64,000 nucleotides of DNA from NCBI GenBank assembly GCA_018971185.1, contig JAGXBH010000002.1, positions 1 to 64,000 of the forward strand, given 5' to 3'. The notes beneath the pieces are model-generated. The model was given only the letters and a program-made list of their open reading frames with translations. It ran no database searches and was not told the DNA's origin. This DNA comes from Acidobacteriota bacterium. GTDB lineage: Bacteria > Actinomycetota > Acidimicrobiia > Acidimicrobiales > RAAP-2. This document shows positions 42,153 through 52,080 of the stretch, one piece after another. Both the position numbers and the translations under genes were made by a program. How positions within the stretch are numbered: the first letter of the stretch is position 1; every line of letters starts with the position of its first letter.

Positions 42153-43892
42153 CTACGCCTTGGGCAGGGTCCGCAGTCGTAGCTCGCGGCGCTGGCGTTC
42201 GGTGATGTCCTTGGGCGCCGAGGTCATGAGGTCGGTGCCCGACTGGGTCTTGGGGAACGCGATCACCTCGCGGATGTTGTCCTCGCCCGCGAGGATCGCC
42301 ACCAGGCGGTCGATGCCGAAGGCGAAGCCGGCGTGCGGCGGTGCGCCGAACTTGAACGCACCGAGCAGGAAGCCGAAGCGGTTCTGCGCCTCCTCCTCGC
42401 TGATCCCCAGCGCCGAGAAGATGCGCGACTGGATGTCGGCGCGGTGGATGCGCACCGAGCCACTGCCGAGCTCCCAGCCGTTGAGCACCAGGTCGTAGGA
42501 CTGGGAGCGGACCCGCAGGGGGTCGGAGTCGATCAGGTCGAGGTCGTCCAGGTGCGGCATGGTGAAGGGATGGTGCGCCGACACCAGGTTGCCGTCCTCG
42601 TCCACCCCCTCGAAGAGCGGGAACTCGGTGATCCAGACGTAGCGATGGGGCCCCTCGCTCACCGGCGGCGCACCGATCGTAAGACGCAGCGCGCCGAGCA
42701 CCTTGCTCGCCAGCGCGTACTCGTCGGCCACGACGAGTACGAGGTCGCCGACCTGCGCGTCGTCCAGCGAACGCACCGCGTGGGTCTCCTCGTCGTTGAG
42801 GAAGCGCGCCAAGGGAGAGTCGAGTCCGTCCGCGGTGACGCGGAACCACGCCAGGCCCTTGGCCCCGAGGGCCTTCGCCTGGTCGGTCAGGGCGTCGAGC
42901 CGCGAGCGCGTGAACTCGCCGCCCCCGGGTACGCGCAGCCCCTTGACGGTGGGTGCGGCGAAGGCCTTGACCTCGGTGGCGGCGAAGCTCTCCGACAGGT
43001 CCTGTAGCTCCATGGCGAAGCGCAGGTCGGGCTTGTCGGTGCCGAAGCGCGCGAGGGCCTCGGCCCAGGTCATCGTGGCGATGGCTCCCGGACGCTCCCC
43101 GGTGACGGCCTCGGCCGCGTCGAGCACCGCCTCGGCCACGAAGGCGAAGATGTCCTCCTGGCTGACGAAGCTGGCTTCCACGTCGAGCTGGGTGAACTCG
43201 AACTGGCGATCGGCGCGCAGGTCCTCGTCGCGCAGGCAGCGCGCGATCTGGAAGTAGCGGTCGAAGCCCCCCACCATCAGCAGCTGCTTGGCGATCTGGG
43301 GGCTCTGGGGCAGGACGTAGAACTCTCCGGGGTGCAGGCGCGAGGGGACGACGAACTCGCGCGCGCCCTCGGGCGTCGGAGCCCACAACAGGGGCGTCTC
43401 GACCTCGCAGAACCCCTGGCGCTCCATCGCGCGTCGCAGGGTCGAGTTGATGCGCGCGCGAAGACGCAGGTTGCGCTGCATGCGCTCGCGACGCACGTCG
43501 AGGTAGCGGTACTTGAGGCGGACCTGCTCGTCGACCTCGGTGCGCTCGTCGATCTGGAAGGGCACCGGCTCGGCGCTCGAGAGGATCTCGACCACGCAGT
43601 CGGTGAGCTCGACCTCGCCGGTGGCGAGTCGGTCGTTGAGAGTGCCCTCGGGCCGCAGCGACACGGTCCCGGTGACGCGCACGACGTACTCGCTGCGCAC
43701 GTCGACCGAGCCGTCGACCACCGCCTGAACGATCCCCGAGTGGTCGCGCACGTCGAGGAACGCCAGGTGCTCGCCGTGTTCGCGGCGTTTGGCGACCCAG
43801 CCGCAGACGCTCAGTCTCTCACCGATCATGGTCAAGTCGACACCCCCGCAGAGGAGGTCGCGCATGCTGGTGGCTTCAAGATTCTCGGTCAT
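42153..43892 (-). CDS. aspS: Aspartyl-tRNA synthetase
   Basis: 579 residues, bacterial type. N-terminal OB-fold anticodon domain (GWVAKRREHGEHLAFLDVRD), class II motif 2 in RCLRDEDLRADRQFEFTQLD and motif 3 in FAFGIDRLVAILAGEDNIRE, with the bacterial GAD insertion (about 290-400). It charges tRNA-Asp; whether it also charges tRNA-Asn (with GatCAB) cannot be judged here. It lies 7 bases after hisS. Confidence 0.97.
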   Translation of the reverse strand: MTENLEATSMRDLLCGGVDLTMIGERLSVCGWVAKRREHGEHLAFLDVRDHSGIVQAVVDGSVDVRSEYVVRVTGTVSLRPEGTLNDRLATGEVELTDCVVEILSSAEPVPFQIDERTEVDEQVRLKYRYLDVRRERMQRNLRLRARINSTLRRAMERQGFCEVETPLLWAPTPEGAREFVVPSRLHPGEFYVLPQSPQIAKQLLMVGGFDRYFQIARCLRDEDLRADRQFEFTQLDVEASFVSQEDIFAFVAEAVLDAAEAVTGERPGAIATMTWAEALARFGTDKPDLRFAMELQDLSESFAATEVKAFAAPTVKGLRVPGGGEFTRSRLDALTDQAKALGAKGLAWFRVTADGLDSPLARFLNDEETHAVRSLDDAQVGDLVLVVADEYALASKVLGALRLTIGAPPVSEGPHRYVWITEFPLFEGVDEDGNLVSAHHPFTMPHLDDLDLIDSDPLRVRSQSYDLVLNGWELGSGSVRIHRADIQSRIFSALGISEEEAQNRFGFLLGAFKFGAPPHAGFAFGIDRLVAILAGEDNIREVIAFPKTQSGTDLMTSAPKDITERQRRELRLRTLPKA

Positions 43893-43899
43893 GCTCTCT

Positions 43900-45171
43900 T
43901 CACTTGTTCAGGTGCTCGCGCAGCGCACCAACGATGTTCTCGCGTGCGACGCGCTGTTGGGCCTGTTCGAAGTCATCGCTTCGTAGGTCCCTAATCGTAA
44001 TCTGGCCCGCGGCGAGCTCCTGGGGTCCTACGAGCAGTGCCGCGCGCGCGCCCGAGCGGTCCGCCAGTTTCATCTGAGAGCGCATCGAGCGACCGTCGAA
44101 GCCGCGTTCGACGGCGTAGCCGGCCGCGCGCAGCTCGTCGACCAGCGCGGTGGCGACGTCCTCGCCGGTGGTGTCCACGACGAAGACGTCGATAGTACGA
44201 TTGATCAGGGGAGACGTCACGTCCTCGGCCGCACGGGCTAGGAGGAGCCGCTCGATGCCCGACCCGAAGCCGATGCCGGGTGTGGGTCGGCCGCCCAACT
44301 GTTCGACGAGGCCGTCGTAGCGACCGCCGCCGCCGATGGCGTTCTGCGCGTTGCCCAGGGCGTCGGCGACGAACTCGAACGTCGTGCGCGTGTAGTAGTC
44401 GAAGCCCCGCACCAGCCGGGGTTCGAGCACGCTCTCGATGCCGAGCTGGTCGAGTCCCCGACGCACACTCGCGAAGTGCGACGCGCAGTCGGCGCACAGG
44501 AAGTCCGGTAGCGACGGGCCGTCGTCGGTCACGCTGACGCAGGGCTCCTTCTTGCAATCGAGCACCCGTAGCGGATTGTGCGACCACGTGCGCTGGTGCT
44601 CGTCGCAGAGCTGCTCGCGGTGCTCCTCGAGGTGGCCGCGCAGGACGTCGACGTAGCGACCGCGACACTCGTCGTGGCCCATCGAATTGATCAGCAAACG
44701 CACGCGCGTCAGCCCCAGGGCGCGGTAGAAGCGCGCGGCCAGGGCGATGACCTCCACGTCCAGGGCCGGATCGTCCGAGCCCAACGCCTCGACACCGAGC
44801 TGGTGGTGCTGGCGATAGCGACCCGCTTGGGGACGCTCGTAGCGGAAGGCCGGGGTGACGTACCATCCCTTGTAGGGCGTGGTCGGCTGGTGCTGGACGA
44901 AGGCGCGCACCACCGACGCCGTGCCCTCGGGGCGCAGCGCGTAGGTGCGTTCGCCGCGGTCCTGAAAGACGTACATCTCCTTGGTCGCGACCTCGCTGTC
45001 CTCGCCGATGCCTCGGTTGAAGACGCCCACCTCCTCGAACATCGGCGTCAGCACCAGGGTGAATCCGAAGCGGTAGGCGTACTGAGCGAAGGTCGCCACG
45101 AGCCCCTCCCAGAGGGCGGACTCCGGGGCGAGCACGTCGTGCGTGCCGATGGGTGATTGGAAGGGGTTCAT
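43900..45171 (-). CDS. hisS: Histidyl-tRNA synthetase
   Basis: 423 residues. Class II motifs: motif 1 around PMFEEVGVFNRGIGEDSE, motif 2 FRYERPQAGRYRQHHQLGVE, the His-specific motif LVRGFDYYTRTTFEF and motif 3 GIGFGSGIERL, with a C-terminal anticodon domain. The cysteine cluster around 200-232 (DCKKEPC, CADCASH) is common in this subfamily. The start overlaps rel by 4 bases. Confidence 0.97.
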   Translation of the reverse strand: MNPFQSPIGTHDVLAPESALWEGLVATFAQYAYRFGFTLVLTPMFEEVGVFNRGIGEDSEVATKEMYVFQDRGERTYALRPEGTASVVRAFVQHQPTTPYKGWYVTPAFRYERPQAGRYRQHHQLGVEALGSDDPALDVEVIALAARFYRALGLTRVRLLINSMGHDECRGRYVDVLRGHLEEHREQLCDEHQRTWSHNPLRVLDCKKEPCVSVTDDGPSLPDFLCADCASHFASVRRGLDQLGIESVLEPRLVRGFDYYTRTTFEFVADALGNAQNAIGGGGRYDGLVEQLGGRPTPGIGFGSGIERLLLARAAEDVTSPLINRTIDVFVVDTTGEDVATALVDELRAAGYAVERGFDGRSMRSQMKLADRSGARAALLVGPQELAAGQITIRDLRSDDFEQAQQRVARENIVGALREHLNK

Positions 45172-47378
45172 GATGACTTGTGCTGTCCGGGGATCTGTCG
45201 GAACGCGTCGAAGACCCCGTCGACGGCCTTGAGCGACGCGAGGAGGCTCGAGAGGTGGCTGGGGTCGGCGAGCTCGACGTCAAAGAGCATACGCACGATC
45301 CGCGACCCCGACGTGGCGGTAGAGCTCGAGATGATGTTGAGGTGGTACTCGGCGACGACCTTGGACACGTCGAGCAGCAGTCGGGACCGATCGAAGGCCA
45401 TCACCTCGAGCGCCACGCGGTACTGGCCCCGAGCGGCGCCGTCCCACTCGACGTCGATGATCCGCTCGCCCAGGCGGTGCGCGAGGGCGACCGCGTTGGA
45501 GCAGTCGTCGCGGTGCACCGAGACCCCGCGCCCCTGCGTGATGAAGCCCATGATCGAGTCGCCGGGCACCGGCGAGCAACAGCGAGCCAGGTGGATCATG
45601 ACGTCATCGAGACCCTCGACGTACACGCCGGTGCTGCGCCGGGTGGAGCGGTGGTTGCGCGGCGCTCGCGTGACGGTGGTGGGCAGTTGCTCGGCCTCTC
45701 CCCCGTGCAGCTCACGGTCCAGTCGCTGCACGACCGCGAGGGCCGAGATCTGGTGCGAGTCGATGGCCATGAAGAGCGCCTCGAGATTCTCGAGGTTGAG
45801 CGACACGATGACCGCTTCGAGCGCGCTCGAGGAGAGCGAGGACGCGACGGGGAGTCCCTCGCGACGCAGGGCCTTGGTGAGCTCCTCGCGACCACCCTCG
45901 ATGGCGTCCTCGCGGCGCTCGCGCTGGAACCACTGGCGGATCTTGGACTTAGCCCTCGACGACTGGGCGATCTTGAGCCAGTCGCGCGAGGGTCCCGCCG
46001 ACTCGTTCTTACTGGTGACCACCTCGACCACGTCGGCGGAGTGCAGCACGGTGTCCAGGGGCACGAGTCGCCCGTTGACCTTGGCCCCCACGCAGTGGTG
46101 ACCGACCTCGGTGTGCACGGCGTAGGCGAAGTCGATCGTCGTCGCGCCCTCCACGAGGGCGATCACCCGGCCCTTGGGCGTGAACACGTACACCTCGTCC
46201 TGACCCAGGTCGAATTTGAGCGCCTCGAGGAAGGCGATGGGGTCGGACTCCTCCTCGTGGACGTCGGCGAGGCGCTGCATCCACTGGATCTCCTGGTTCG
46301 AGGCACCCTCCTTGTAGCTCCAGTGCGCCGCCACGCCGAACTCGGCGCGCCGGTGCATCTCGTTGGTGCGCACCTGGACCTCCACCGACTTGCCCTTGGG
46401 TCCGATGACGGTGGTGTGCAGGGACTGGTACAAGTTGAACTTCGGTGAGTTGATGTAGTCCTTGAACCTCCCGGGAACCGGCGACCACAGGGCGTGGATG
46501 GCGCCGAGCACGGCCCAACACTCGCGGTCCTCCTCGACGATGACCCGCAGCCCCACGAGGTCGTAGATGTCGTCGAACTCCTTGCCGCCGACGACCATCT
46601 TCTCGTAGATGCTCCAGAGGTGCTTCGGGCGGCCCGTGACCTCGGCCACGATGCCAAAGCCCCGTAGCTTCTCACTCAACACGCCCATGACCTCGCCGAG
46701 GTAGGCCTCGCGTTCGGGCTGGCGCGCCGCGACCATCTGTTCGATCTCGGCGTAGCGCTTGGGGTGCAGGGTGGCGAAACTCAGGTCCTCGAGCTGCCAC
46801 TTGACCTGCTGGACACCCAGACGGTGCGCCAGGGGTGCGTAGACGTCCAGGGTCTCCTGGGCGATCGCCCGCTGGCGGGCCATGGGCATGACCGAGATGG
46901 TGCGCATGTTGTGGAGTCGGTCGGCGAGCTTGATCATCAGCACCCGCCAGTCCTGGGCCATGGCGATGAACATCTTGCGGATCGTGGCGGCCTGCTGGGC
47001 CTCCTTGGAGTCGAACTCGAGGCGGTCCAACTTGGTCACCCCGTCGACGACCGCGGCGACCTTCGCACCGAACTCCGCCACGAGCCACTCGTTGGTCACC
47101 CCGGTGTCCTCGACGGCGTCGTGCAGGAGGGCGGCGGCGATGGTCATCTCGTCGAGCCCCAGGTCCGCGGTGATGTCGGCGACGGCGATCGGGTGAGTGA
47201 CGTAGGGCTCGCCGGTGCGCCGCAATTGCCCCTCGTGCGCGTTGATCGCCACGACGCCCGCGCGACGGATCAGCGCCACGTCGCCGTCCTCGTGGTGTTC
47301 GAGGAATCGCGAGACCAGGCGTTCCACCGAGCCGGCCAGGGCCGGATCGACCGTCGTGCGAGACGTCAGGCTGACCAT
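45168..47378 (-). CDS. rel: Bifunctional (p)ppGpp synthetase/hydrolase
   Basis: 736 residues. Order: HD hydrolase domain (LLHDAVEDTG holds His-Asp, later LADRLHNMRT), synthetase domain (EFDDIYDLVGLRVIVEE, KFNLYQSLHTTVIGPKG), TGS domain (VYVFTPKGRVIALVEGAT), a CC/zinc segment (LARCCSPVPGDSIMG) and a C-terminal ACT domain. Both active sites look intact, so it should make and destroy the alarmone. The ATG at 47378 is preferred over TTG 47381, because TAGGCT lies 6 bases upstream. Confidence 0.96.
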   Translation of the reverse strand: MVSLTSRTTVDPALAGSVERLVSRFLEHHEDGDVALIRRAGVVAINAHEGQLRRTGEPYVTHPIAVADITADLGLDEMTIAAALLHDAVEDTGVTNEWLVAEFGAKVAAVVDGVTKLDRLEFDSKEAQQAATIRKMFIAMAQDWRVLMIKLADRLHNMRTISVMPMARQRAIAQETLDVYAPLAHRLGVQQVKWQLEDLSFATLHPKRYAEIEQMVAARQPEREAYLGEVMGVLSEKLRGFGIVAEVTGRPKHLWSIYEKMVVGGKEFDDIYDLVGLRVIVEEDRECWAVLGAIHALWSPVPGRFKDYINSPKFNLYQSLHTTVIGPKGKSVEVQVRTNEMHRRAEFGVAAHWSYKEGASNQEIQWMQRLADVHEEESDPIAFLEALKFDLGQDEVYVFTPKGRVIALVEGATTIDFAYAVHTEVGHHCVGAKVNGRLVPLDTVLHSADVVEVVTSKNESAGPSRDWLKIAQSSRAKSKIRQWFQRERREDAIEGGREELTKALRREGLPVASSLSSSALEAVIVSLNLENLEALFMAIDSHQISALAVVQRLDRELHGGEAEQLPTTVTRAPRNHRSTRRSTGVYVEGLDDVMIHLARCCSPVPGDSIMGFITQGRGVSVHRDDCSNAVALAHRLGERIIDVEWDGAARGQYRVALEVMAFDRSRLLLDVSKVVAEYHLNIISSSTATSGSRIVRMLFDVELADPSHLSSLLASLKAVDGVFDAFRQIPGQHKSS

Positions 47379-47384
47379 CAAATC

Positions 47385-47390
47385 AGCCTA
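47385..47390 (-). promoter_or_regulatory. Putative -10 element for leaderless rel
   Basis: On the minus strand TAGGCT ends 6 bases before the rel ATG and lies in the 16-base gap after secF. The same hexamer precedes pdxS. Confidence 0.42.
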
Positions 47391-47394
47391 GGCG

Positions 47395-48534
47395 TCAACG
47401 GCGTTTCTGCTTGCGAGCGCGCGGCGTCAGTGTCGACACGCTGCGACGGTTGCCCGCCAGGCGCTGCGTCGCGTCCGAGCCCAGGAGGGCGGCGTCGCGC
47501 GGGGACAGCGTCGAGTGTTGCGTGCGGGCCACGCGCGCCGCGAGCTCCTGGTAGCGCGGCTCGCGCTCCTTCAACCACGCCAGCAGCGGGCTGGCGATGA
47601 AGATCGAGGAGTAGGCCCCGCTGACCAGGCCCACGAAGAGCGCCAGACCATAGTCCTGGAGCGTCGTGGCCCCCAGGATGTAGGCGCCCACGACCAGGAC
47701 CGCCAGCACCGGCAGGATGGCCACCAGTGAGGTGTTGATCGAGCGCGCCAGGGTCTGGTTCATCGAGAGGTTGACCATCTCGCTGTAGTTCAGGGTGCCA
47801 CCCTTGAGGATCGCGTTGGGGCCCGTGGCGTTGTCGCGCACCCGGTCGAAGACCACCACCGTGTCGTACAGGGAGTACCCGAGGATGGTCAAGATGGCGA
47901 TCACGGTGTCCGGGGTGATCTGGAAGCCGAAGAGCGAGTACACGCCCACGGTGACCAGCAGGTCGTGGATCATCGCGATGAAGGCCGCCAGCGCCATCTT
48001 GGGCTCGAACCGTAGCGAGATGTAGAGCACCACCGCCAGGAAGAAGATGATGAGCGCCTCGAGGGCGCGATTGGTCACCTGTCCGCCCCAAGTGGGCCCG
48101 ACACTCGAGGTCGAGACCTGGATCGGGTTGACGCCCGCCGCCTTGGCCATGGCGTTGACGACCGCGTTGGTGACGTTGGTCTGGGCCTGGGTCGAGCGTC
48201 CGTTGAGGTCGGCCGTGACCTGATAGGTCTCGGACCCGAGCTTCGTGACCGTCGGGTTCGAGAGTCCGGCCTTGGTGACCGCCGAGGTCATGGCCGAGAT
48301 CGAGGAGTGCGGGGCCAGCACCTCCCAGGAGTTACCGCCCTTGAAGTCGATGCCCAGGTTGAACCCTCGCACGCCGAGCGATCCGATGCCGAGCAGGATC
48401 ACGACGAGCGAGGCCGTGAACCAGAGCTTCTTGCGACCGACGAAGTCGACCGTGGTGAGTCCCTGGTAGAGACGCCCGAAGCGCCCCGGACCTCCGTCGT
48501 CGTGACGGGCCTCGCTGGTGAGGGTCTCAGACAT
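47395..48534 (-). CDS. secF: Protein translocase subunit SecF
   Basis: 379 residues, six membrane segments around a periplasmic-side domain (about 60-150). GIDFKGGNSWEV, the conserved GYSLYDTVVVFDRVRDN and LARSINTSLVAILPVLAV are diagnostic. With SecD it uses proton flow to pull secreted proteins out of the channel. It overlaps secD by 8 bases. Confidence 0.96.
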   Translation of the reverse strand: MSETLTSEARHDDGGPGRFGRLYQGLTTVDFVGRKKLWFTASLVVILLGIGSLGVRGFNLGIDFKGGNSWEVLAPHSSISAMTSAVTKAGLSNPTVTKLGSETYQVTADLNGRSTQAQTNVTNAVVNAMAKAAGVNPIQVSTSSVGPTWGGQVTNRALEALIIFFLAVVLYISLRFEPKMALAAFIAMIHDLLVTVGVYSLFGFQITPDTVIAILTILGYSLYDTVVVFDRVRDNATGPNAILKGGTLNYSEMVNLSMNQTLARSINTSLVAILPVLAVLVVGAYILGATTLQDYGLALFVGLVSGAYSSIFIASPLLAWLKEREPRYQELAARVARTQHSTLSPRDAALLGSDATQRLAGNRRSVSTLTPRARKQKRR

Positions 48535-50050
48535 TGCGGCCTCCTACGTTCATCCCCGCCGCGATGGACAGACGAGAGGAGCCACTGCGGTCGCGGCGCC
48601 CGAGCAGGATGACCAGGGGACGGGTGAAGTACCACGTGATGAAGATGTCCATCAACGTCGAGAGTCCCAAGAAGAACGCGAAACCGCGCACGTCGCCGAC
48701 GGCGATGAGGTACAGCAGGATCGCCGCGAGGAGGCTGACCGTGTCGGCGGCCAAGACGGTGCGCCAGGCGGACTTGAAGCCCCGGTCGACCGAGGAGCGC
48801 ACGGTGCGCCCCGAGCGGGCCTCGTCCTTCAGGCGTTCGAAGTACACGATGTAACTGTCCACGGTGATACCGATCGAGACGATCAGGCCCGTCACACCCG
48901 CGAGGGTGAACGTCGGGGCGTAGGCCGTGTGGCCCAGTGCCGAGATGATCGCCCACAGCAGGGCCGCGGTCAGGGCCAGTCCGAAGACGATCACCAGCCC
49001 GAGTGCGCGGTAGTACAAGATGACGTAGAGCAGGACCAGGACCAGACCCGCCAGACCCGCTCCGAGGCCCGCGATGAGCGCGCTGTGCCCGAGGGTGGGT
49101 GAGACCGTCTGGGTGGTCAGGGGCTGCAGGCGAACGGGCAGCGCGCCGAACTCCATGGCGATCGCGAGGTTCTGCGCCGAGGACTGCGTGAAGTTGCCCG
49201 AGATCTGGCCCTGTCCGGCGAAGCTGGTGAACGTCGTCGAGGCTGGCAGGATCAGGGGTGCCGACTGGATGACCCCGTCGAGCTCGATGGCGACCTCCTG
49301 GTGGAAGTTGGCCTTGGCGACGGCGTCCCAGGCGGGGCTCCCCGCGCCGGTGAGGGTGTAGCTCACGACCCATTGGCCGAGCGTGTCCTGGGTGGCGTAG
49401 GCCTTGCCGATCGCCTGACCGGTGAGTTGCGCGGGTCCGAGCAGGTAGCGCACCGCCGGGCTCGCGCCGAGCGTCGGAAGGATCACCGGCTTGGAGGCGA
49501 GGTCCTCGGCCGGCGTCGTGGTGGCGATGTTGGAGAACGCCGGGTCGACACCCAGGGTGTTGGACGAGTAGCCGTTCACCGAGTTGTTCGGCGTGACGGC
49601 CAGGTTGGCCGCGGTCATCGCGTAGGCGGAGCCACACGTGGGCATGGTGGCGTTGCCGATCGGCTTGGCCGTCTTCGACGCCGGCGCGACCTGGCAGAGG
49701 ACGGGACGGAAGTACAGCTGCGCCGTCTGGCCCACCAGCTTGAGGACGTTGCGCGCGTCCTTCACGCCCGGTGCGCTCACCACGACATTCTTGCCCTGGA
49801 TGTTGACGGTGGCGCCCGAGACGCCGAGTCCGTTCACGCGGTTGCTCAGGATCGTCACGACCTCGTTGAGCTGGGACTGCGTCGCCGGCGTCGTGGGCTT
49901 GTAGACCACCGAGAGGCCGCCCGCCAGGTCCAGACCGAGCTTGGGCCCCCATCCCAGGGACAATGTCGTCGCCAGGGAGCCGAAGCCAATGGCGATCGTC
50001 ACGATGAGACTGACGATGAGCGACTTGCGAGAGACGACGGGACCCGCCAT
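48527..50050 (-). CDS. secD: Protein translocase subunit SecD
   Basis: 507 residues. LGLDLAGGLSVVY near the N-terminus, a large external domain (about 50-330) and the RND-type membrane bundle with GITVDSYIVYFERLKDEA and DVRGFAFFLGLSTLMDIF. Partner of SecF and YajC. The ATG shares a base with the yajC stop. Confidence 0.96.
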   Translation of the reverse strand: MAGPVVSRKSLIVSLIVTIAIGFGSLATTLSLGWGPKLGLDLAGGLSVVYKPTTPATQSQLNEVVTILSNRVNGLGVSGATVNIQGKNVVVSAPGVKDARNVLKLVGQTAQLYFRPVLCQVAPASKTAKPIGNATMPTCGSAYAMTAANLAVTPNNSVNGYSSNTLGVDPAFSNIATTTPAEDLASKPVILPTLGASPAVRYLLGPAQLTGQAIGKAYATQDTLGQWVVSYTLTGAGSPAWDAVAKANFHQEVAIELDGVIQSAPLILPASTTFTSFAGQGQISGNFTQSSAQNLAIAMEFGALPVRLQPLTTQTVSPTLGHSALIAGLGAGLAGLVLVLLYVILYYRALGLVIVFGLALTAALLWAIISALGHTAYAPTFTLAGVTGLIVSIGITVDSYIVYFERLKDEARSGRTVRSSVDRGFKSAWRTVLAADTVSLLAAILLYLIAVGDVRGFAFFLGLSTLMDIFITWYFTRPLVILLGRRDRSGSSRLSIAAGMNVGGRNV

Positions 50051-50412
50051 TACTTGTCGTCGCCCTCGTGCGAGGAGTCGTCGCTCTCGACGGTGTCGTC
50101 GTCGCTCGAGGGCGGCACCGGATCCATTCGCCCGGCGATCGCCGACGGGATGAAGTCCAGTTCCACCCCGCTCGCGGTGCGCAGCGTCACGCTCTCGTCG
50201 CTGCGACTGACGATGGTGCCGATGATGCCCCCGATTGTGCGAGCGCGCTCACCCACGTCGACCTGGCGGGCCTGGGCGCGGGCCGCCTTCTGCTTGCGGC
50301 TGCGCGGACGGAGGTAGAAGAAGTACAGACCACCGAAGATGATCACGTAGATGATGATGATCAGGGGGCTGCTGCTGCTCTTGGTGGCCGCAGCGGCTAA
50401 TGCGTACAACAT
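50050..50412 (-). CDS. yajC: Preprotein translocase subunit YajC
   Basis: 120 residues. One membrane segment (about 17-34) followed by FYLRPRSRKQK, then a small beta domain (GIIGTIVSRSDESVTLRTASG) and an acidic tail. The ATG at 50412 has GGAGG 8 bases upstream. Start of the yajC-secD-secF unit. Confidence 0.94.
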   Translation of the reverse strand: MLYALAAAATKSSSSPLIIIIYVIIFGGLYFFYLRPRSRKQKAARAQARQVDVGERARTIGGIIGTIVSRSDESVTLRTASGVELDFIPSAIAGRMDPVPPSSDDDTVESDDSSHEGDDK

Positions 50413-50467
50413 GGAAGTATCCTCCGTCGATAGACCAAAGAAACCCTAGTCGCTCGGGGCCGGGGCG

Positions 50468-51517
50468 TTAGACCAGACCGCCCCCGGGGCGTCGGACGTT
50501 GAGGTGGGCGAACGCCTTGTCGGTGGCGACGCGCCCGCGCGGCGTCCTCGTCAAGAACCCCTCGCGCAACAGGTAGGGCTCGTAGGCGTCTTCGATCGTC
50601 GCGGGCTCCTCGCCACAAGCGTGCGACAACGTGCTCAGACCCACCGGCAACTGCGCGAACTGACCGCACAGGAGTCCGAGGATGCGTCGGTCGACCTTGT
50701 CCAGCCCCTGGTCGTCCACGCCGAACAGGTCGAGGGCCCGCGCCGCCAGTTCCTCGTCCACCTCCTCGTCTCCGCTCATGGCCGCGACGTCGCGCACCCG
50801 GCGAAGGAGGCGATTGGCGATGCGTGGCGTCCCACGCGAGCGCTGGGCGATGACCCCGGCGGCGTCGCCACGCAGCACCACGTCGAGCAGACCGGCCGAG
50901 CGTTGCACGATCCGTCGCAACTCCTCACGCTCGTAGAGGTCCAACGCACCCACGAAACCGAAGCGGTCGCGAAGCGGCGCCGCGACCAGACCGGTGCGCG
51001 TGGTGGCCCCCACCAAGGTGAAGTTCGGCAGGTCGAGGCGGATCGAGCGCGCCGACGGACCTCGGCCGACCATGACGTCGAGTCGTCGATCCTCCATCGC
51101 GAGATAGAGCACCTCCTCCACCGAGCGGGCCAGGCGATGGATCTCGTCGATGAAGAGGACCTCGCCCTCCTGCAGGTCGGTCAACAGCGCGACGAGGTCC
51201 CCGGGGCGCGCCAGTACCGGACCCGACGTCGCACGAAGTCCCGCACCCATCTCGCGCGCCACGATGCTCGCGAGCGAGGTCTTGCCCAGGCCCGGCGGGC
51301 CGGCGAAGAGGAGATGGTCGGGGCTCTGGCCGCGTGCCTTGGCGGCACCGAGCACGATGTGCAGATGGCTGACCAACTCTCGTTGGCCCACGAACTCCTC
51401 GAGGGAACCAGGTCGCAGCGTCGTCTCGACACCGCGTTCGCCCTCGCTGGCCAACGGGGCGACGATGCTCGCGTCCGGGGCGGACGCGACACTGACGTCG
51501 ATGTCGCGTCGGCTCAT
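50468..51517 (-). CDS. ruvB: Holliday junction helicase motor RuvB
   Basis: 349 residues. Walker A GPPGLGKTSLA, Walker B VLFIDEIHRLA, sensor GATTRTG, Arg finger region LRDRFGF and a C-terminal winged helix (RRILGLLCGQFAQLPVGLST). It drives branch migration with RuvA. It overlaps ruvA by 4 bases. Confidence 0.97.
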   Translation of the reverse strand: MSRRDIDVSVASAPDASIVAPLASEGERGVETTLRPGSLEEFVGQRELVSHLHIVLGAAKARGQSPDHLLFAGPPGLGKTSLASIVAREMGAGLRATSGPVLARPGDLVALLTDLQEGEVLFIDEIHRLARSVEEVLYLAMEDRRLDVMVGRGPSARSIRLDLPNFTLVGATTRTGLVAAPLRDRFGFVGALDLYEREELRRIVQRSAGLLDVVLRGDAAGVIAQRSRGTPRIANRLLRRVRDVAAMSGDEEVDEELAARALDLFGVDDQGLDKVDRRILGLLCGQFAQLPVGLSTLSHACGEEPATIEDAYEPYLLREGFLTRTPRGRVATDKAFAHLNVRRPGGGLV

Positions 51518-52080
51518 CGGCGCCCCAGATACTGCAGGGCGGCGCGCAAGGCGGCCGACTCCTCCTCGGGCAGGGTGACGCCCTCGAGCGCGTCACGGAT
51601 CTCGCCGGCGCCGTAACCCAGTGAGCGCAAGGCCTCTTCGACGTCGCTCACCCGTGAGGGTCGAGGGGTGGGTGTGCTCGACGTCTCGGCCATCTTGCCG
51701 CGTAGTTCCAAGATGATGCGATTGGCGGTCTTCGCGCCGATCCCCGGGATTCGCGCCACGTGGGCGACGTCGCCGCCCTCGATGGCGCCGCGCAGTTCGG
51801 CGGTGGGCATGGTGCGCAGCGCCGCCAACGCGGTGGACGGACCGACGCCGGGCGTCGCGAGCAGGGTGGTGAAGAACTCGCGGTCATCATTGGAGCGAAA
51901 GCCGTAGAGCACGATGGCGTCCGCACGCACCTGGGTGTGGATGAACAATTCGACCTCGTCACCCACGCGAAGGCTCTCGTCCGACGCCACGCTCACCTCG
52001 TAGCCCACCGCGTTGACGTCCACCACGAGGTCACCCGACGAGCGCAGGGAGATGATGCGCCCTCGTAGCCAGCCGATCAC
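51514..52080 (-). CDS. ruvA: Holliday junction-binding protein RuvA
   Basis: 188 residues. N-terminal OB domain (IGWLRGRI, VLYGFRSNDDREFFTTLL), two helix-hairpin-helix motifs (TPGVGPSTALAAL, IPGIGAKTANRIILEL) and a C-terminal RuvB-binding domain (VEEALRSLGYGAGEI). It overlaps ruvC and ruvB by 4 bases each. Confidence 0.96.
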   Translation of the reverse strand: MIGWLRGRIISLRSSGDLVVDVNAVGYEVSVASDESLRVGDEVELFIHTQVRADAIVLYGFRSNDDREFFTTLLATPGVGPSTALAALRTMPTAELRGAIEGGDVAHVARIPGIGAKTANRIILELRGKMAETSSTPTPRPSRVSDVEEALRSLGYGAGEIRDALEGVTLPEEESAALRAALQYLGRR